This document shows, piece by piece, positions 61,613 through 64,000 of a stretch of DNA of 64,000 nucleotides (positions are counted from its first letter, which is position 1; each line of letters opens with the position of its first letter). Made by a program: the position numbers and the translations under genes. The DNA is taken from contig CASEKE010000048.1 in assembly GCA_949288415.1 (NCBI GenBank), positions 62,001-126,000 on the forward strand, given 5' to 3'. The notes under the pieces were generated by a model. The model saw only the letters and a list, made by a program, of their open reading frames with translations. It was not told the origin of the DNA and made no database searches. The stretch is from an uncultured Spirochaetales bacterium (GTDB lineage Bacteria; Spirochaetota; Spirochaetia; Sphaerochaetales; Sphaerochaetaceae).

Positions 61613-62404
61613 ATGACAGAGGAACTGGACGACGTGACAGGTCTCGCCGACATACTGCGGCGGGATAGGTATGCAAATCTCTTTTTCATCAACGATCTCG
61701 ATGAGTTCGGCAGTGACCACATACATGTATACCGCATCGACGGGCTCTACGCTCTGAATTACCGAGGCGAGGGGCTCTGCCTTTATCAGGAGGGAAGTTA
61801 CGACCTCGCAGAGGCCTTGGATTTCCTTTCACGCCAGACTTTCAGTACGCTCATGGGACCTGCAGGCACAATCGAGCCTTTCTTCGACTTCTTTCCTGGA
61901 TCTAGAATCATGGTCCGTCCGATGCTGGGGCTGGAGAAATCGGGATTCGTTCCTTTTCTGGCCGGCTATGAGACCAGAATTCTGACTGTCAAGGACGATT
62001 TTTTGTCGATGTTCGAGCTTTGGGATGGAATCGAGGAATTCCGTTGTACCAATCCTCCTTTCCCGCAAAGGCTTTCCATGGCCTCGTCCTACGTCGATCG
62101 GCCTGGAATCCGTTTCTTCGGCACGTTCACAGGCAAAAGTCTGGTTTCAACTGCAGGACTTTCTGCGATAGCGAACAGAAGCGCCATGGTGGTCGGTGTC
62201 GCGACCAGGAAGGAACGCGAGGGAAGGGGGTATGCCAGCCATACTCTTTCGGTCCTTCTGGAGCATGCTTTTTCCGAGCTTGCCCTGAACTACGTCTGCC
62301 TGTGGCATTCGAACGGGAGGGCGTACAACGTCTATAGAAGGCTTGGATTCAGGAAAGTAGGTACCTATGCCAGCATTACGGTCGTTCCGGATGGACAGTC
62401 CTGA
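61613..62404 (+). CDS. GNAT-family N-acetyltransferase (two-domain, FR47-like)
   Basis: 263 aa. The C-terminal half (about 150-263) has the GNAT core: VSTAGLSAIANRSAMVVGVATRKEREGRGYA, with the acetyl-CoA loop KEREGRGYASH and then NYVCLWHSNGRAYNVYRRLGF. The N-terminal half (ELDDVTGLADILRRDRYANL, then FFINDLDEFG) resembles the degenerate first domain of two-domain GNATs. It starts directly after the tRNA-Arg terminator with its own promoter, leaderless by geometry. Substrate unknown. Confidence 0.85.
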   Translation: MTEELDDVTGLADILRRDRYANLFFINDLDEFGSDHIHVYRIDGLYALNYRGEGLCLYQEGSYDLAEALDFLSRQTFSTLMGPAGTIEPFFDFFPGSRIMVRPMLGLEKSGFVPFLAGYETRILTVKDDFLSMFELWDGIEEFRCTNPPFPQRLSMASSYVDRPGIRFFGTFTGKSLVSTAGLSAIANRSAMVVGVATRKEREGRGYASHTLSVLLEHAFSELALNYVCLWHSNGRAYNVYRRLGFRKVGTYASITVVPDGQS

Positions 62405-62483
62405 AAAGTTGCCATCATCGGACAATACTTGGATCGGCATGTGTTTTTACAATAAATGGAAGCAATCTGCCGATGCTTCTGGC

Positions 62484-62510
62484 ATAAAAAAAGCAAGTCA
62501 AAGACTTGCC
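62484..62510 (-). terminator. Terminator after tRNA-Gly
   Basis: On the minus strand, GCAAGTC/GACTTGC (62509-62503 with 62499-62493) with a 3-nt loop and seven T. Confidence 0.88.
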
Positions 62511-62515
62511 TTTAG

Positions 62516-62587
62516 AGCGAAAGACGGGACTCGGACCCGCGACATCCACCTTGGCAAGGTGGAGCTCTACCACTGAGCTACTTTCGC
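62516..62587 (-). tRNA. tRNA-Gly (anticodon GCC)
   Basis: 72-nt cloverleaf on the minus strand: acceptor GCGAAAG/CTTTCGC, D arm GCTC/GAGC, anticodon stem CCACC/GGTGG with loop TTGCCAA (anticodon GCC), T arm GCGGG/CCCGT. The T loop reads TCCGAGT with C in place of the usual T55. Discriminator T. Confidence 0.94.
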
Positions 62588-62659
62588 ATTGCTCCGATAA
62601 GTTAGCATGAATCGGGATTTTTGTCCATAGGTTTGCACGATTCAGTGAAAAAACTCTCG

Positions 62660-63550
62660 TCAGACATCCTCTCCCTTGTATAGCGCGACTATTTCCTCAA
62701 GTATCTCTGGGTGGGGAAAGTCCTTTGCCGCTACGATGTCGATTTCCCTGAGCATGCTAAGATTCTCGATCGGAAGAGCTTTGAGCTTTCCTTTCCTTAT
62801 TTCGTCGAGGCAGGCGGAGACCGGAAGCACGGACACTCCGATGTCCTTTCTTATCAGATCCTTTATCGTCGCTATGTTGTCTACCTCGAGCGCGATGTTG
62901 AATCCGTCGATGCTCTCGCCCAGACTTCTGAGTGACGCCTCGAACAGGCGTCTTGTGGATGATGAGGGGAGGCGGAGCAGCAGCTGTTCCTTCCTCAGCT
63001 CCTTGATCTTCACGAATTCCTTCTCTCCGAGTGGGCTGTTGGGGGAGATGATGCAGGCCAGGTAGTCAGTGTCGAGCATCAGGTATCTGAGATGTCCGTC
63101 CCTGCGCTTTTCTTCCACTACGAGAAGGTCGAGCTCGTAGTTGCCCATCATCTCGTACAGCTTTTCGGTGGTGTCGGCGATCATGGTGAGAGTAGTCTCC
63201 CTGTGCCTGCTGCCGTATTTCGCCAGGGCCTCCGCGATTGCATTGCTTTCCGTCGTATGGGTTATTCCGACCCTGAGTCTCGAAAGCGTGTTGCCGCAGG
63301 TCCTTATCTCCTCCTTCATACTTGAATAGAGGCCTTTGAGACGGTAGGCATAGCGTACAGCGATTTCTCCCTCCTTCGTAGGGACGAACTTGCCACCGTT
63401 GCGGGTGAAGAGCTTCGCACCGAGTTCATCCTCCAGCAGCCTTATCTGGTGACTGACTGCCGGCTGCGTCAGAGACAAGGCCTCGCTGGCCTTTGTATAG
63501 CTTTGTTTCTCCGCTACTGCAAGCAGAGTGTCCAACTTGAAATCGAGCAT
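62660..63550 (-). CDS. LysR-family transcriptional regulator
   Basis: 296 aa. N-terminal winged helix (FKLDTLLAVAEKQSYTKASE ALSLTQPAVSHQIRLLEDE; recognition helix about 27-40) and a periplasmic-binding-like effector domain (VGITHTTESN ... LPVSACLDEIRKGK). TGGAG lies 5 nt before the ATG. It is divergent from the cation antiporter gene and a palindrome with LysR character lies between them. The ligand is unknown. Confidence 0.9.
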   Translation of the reverse strand: MLDFKLDTLLAVAEKQSYTKASEALSLTQPAVSHQIRLLEDELGAKLFTRNGGKFVPTKEGEIAVRYAYRLKGLYSSMKEEIRTCGNTLSRLRVGITHTTESNAIAEALAKYGSRHRETTLTMIADTTEKLYEMMGNYELDLLVVEEKRRDGHLRYLMLDTDYLACIISPNSPLGEKEFVKIKELRKEQLLLRLPSSSTRRLFEASLRSLGESIDGFNIALEVDNIATIKDLIRKDIGVSVLPVSACLDEIRKGKLKALPIENLSMLREIDIVAAKDFPHPEILEEIVALYKGEDV

Positions 63551-63569
63551 TCGGACTCCATAAAAAAAT

Positions 63570-63587
63570 TTTATATCAATATAAAAA
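63570..63587. promoter_or_regulatory. Palindromic LysR-type operator candidate
   Basis: TTTTATA-TCAA-TATAAAA, 7-bp perfect arms, 20 bp before the LysR ATG and about 160 bp before the antiporter. It fits the T-N11-A LysR box with dyad symmetry. Confidence 0.5.
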
Positions 63588-63743
63588 AGTATTACTTGCT
63601 TTTATTTCAATAAAGTTTAACATTGTATGCAACAAAAGAAAAGCGAAACGTGCATTGCATGGTTTTCGCATCTATGTTTCCCATTGGTCTGCTTTCCTTT
63701 CCGAGGAGAGCGGATTTGTTTTAATATCTTATGGAGGAAAAAA

Positions 63744-64000
63744 TTGGAAATGTTGAGGGAGCTTTACAACCAGATTTTTCTAGGTGATTCCAAAGAGGCT
63801 CTTGTAGTCACCACGCTTGCGATAATGCTTCTTTCCGGATTCCTTCTGACAAGGATCACAAAGAAACTGAAGCTTCCCAACGTGACAGCATACATCGTCG
63901 CAGGAATCCTCATCGGTCCGTACGTGCTCGATCTGGTGCCGCAGAGCATGCTGGACGGTACGTCGTTCCTTCCGGATGTGGCTCTGGCTTTCATCGCTTT
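63744..64000 (+). CDS. CPA2-type cation:proton antiporter, N-terminal part, cut by window end
   Basis: About 85 residues are visible. They read MLRELYNQIFLG, LVVTTLAIMLLSGFLLTRITKK and LKLPNVTAYIVAGILIGPYV LDLVP, the N-terminus of KefB/Kef-type Na+(K+)/H+ antiporters (second helix with the GYLLAGILLGP-type motif). A TTG at 63744 is 6 nt after GGAGG and adds two residues; the ATG at 63750 is 12 nt after it. The gene faces away from LysR, which may regulate it. The rest lies beyond the window. Confidence 0.85.
   Translation, partial: MEMLRELYNQIFLGDSKEALVVTTLAIMLLSGFLLTRITKKLKLPNVTAYIVAGILIGPYVLDLVPQSMLDGTSFLPDVALAFIA

Noticed and set aside
1-64000. CRISPR arrays, insertion sequences, phage genes, rRNA or replication origin
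   Set aside because: No regularly spaced direct repeats, transposase or integrase motifs, terminal inverted repeats, phage structural genes, rRNA segments or DnaA-box clusters were found on reading both strands.

Overview
The window is about 64 kb of bacterial chromosome, dense with genes, in which every coding strand and operon can be read without introns or mobile elements. The best taxonomic fit is a spirochaete (Spirochaetota, probably a host-associated Sphaerochaeta/Treponema-like lineage). The reasons are a P13-like outer-membrane porin, a very small histone H1-like protein, a RecJ with a large insertion, signal-peptide proteins with predicted outer-membrane barrels, and fused CoA-dehydratase activase genes suited to anaerobic fermentation. 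This placement is an inference from gene content; there is no rRNA in the window.

Layout. 1-8.9 kb: the tail of a family 3 glycoside hydrolase, a histone H1-like gene, and a leftward operon lon - U32 tRNA-hydroxylase-type protein - secreted TPR-like protein - GT2 glycosyltransferase, then a carboxyl methyltransferase-like gene and a YwaF-type membrane protein. 8.9-20 kb: an accessory stretch, more AT-rich, with long intergenic gaps and decayed genes (MATE, GyrI-like and TetR remnants) among intact small-molecule, regulator and envelope genes (P13 porin, MarR, CarD, MFS, PNPOx-like, C45 hydrolase, YbjN-like, barrel, and an 11-residue-repeat protein). 20-30.9 kb: carbamate kinase, DUF4105, recO-recJ, rpsU, serA-serC-Lrp, and a DHODH-like/acyltransferase/lipoprotein operon. 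30.9-38.3 kb: a leftward operon HD hydrolase - ttcA - giant envelope protein - mutL. 38.4-48.7 kb: pepF, rdgB, lipoprotein and a sigma-like protein, then nrnA-clpX-clpP-tig, then a DUF4261 protein. 48.8-64 kb: a decayed chloramphenicol acetyltransferase, a MATE exporter, three tRNA genes (Lys-CTT, Arg-CCG, Gly-GCC), GNATs, a TetR, a GT8, the 2-hydroxyacyl-CoA dehydratase activase pair, an atypical response regulator, an ion transporter, a TVP38 protein, a LysR and the start of a CPA2 antiporter.

How the genes work together: protein quality control (tig, clpP, clpX, lon, pepF), DNA repair (recO, recJ, mutL), nucleotide hygiene (rdgB, nrnA, HD hydrolase), tRNA modification (U32 family, ttcA) and serine synthesis (serA, serC, possibly under the adjacent Lrp) dominate the core part.

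The most notable signal I found is not a gene. Many genes without a Shine-Dalgarno sequence have a sigma-70-type -10 hexamer ending only 5-8 nt before the start codon, several with a -35 exactly 17 nt further up. This predicts frequent leaderless mRNAs, including those for lon and recO. Other notable points are a possible sigma-like family, a receiver domain lacking its phospho-acceptor Asp, a dehydratase activase split from its usual C-terminal part, and a TetR gene with two compensating frameshifts.
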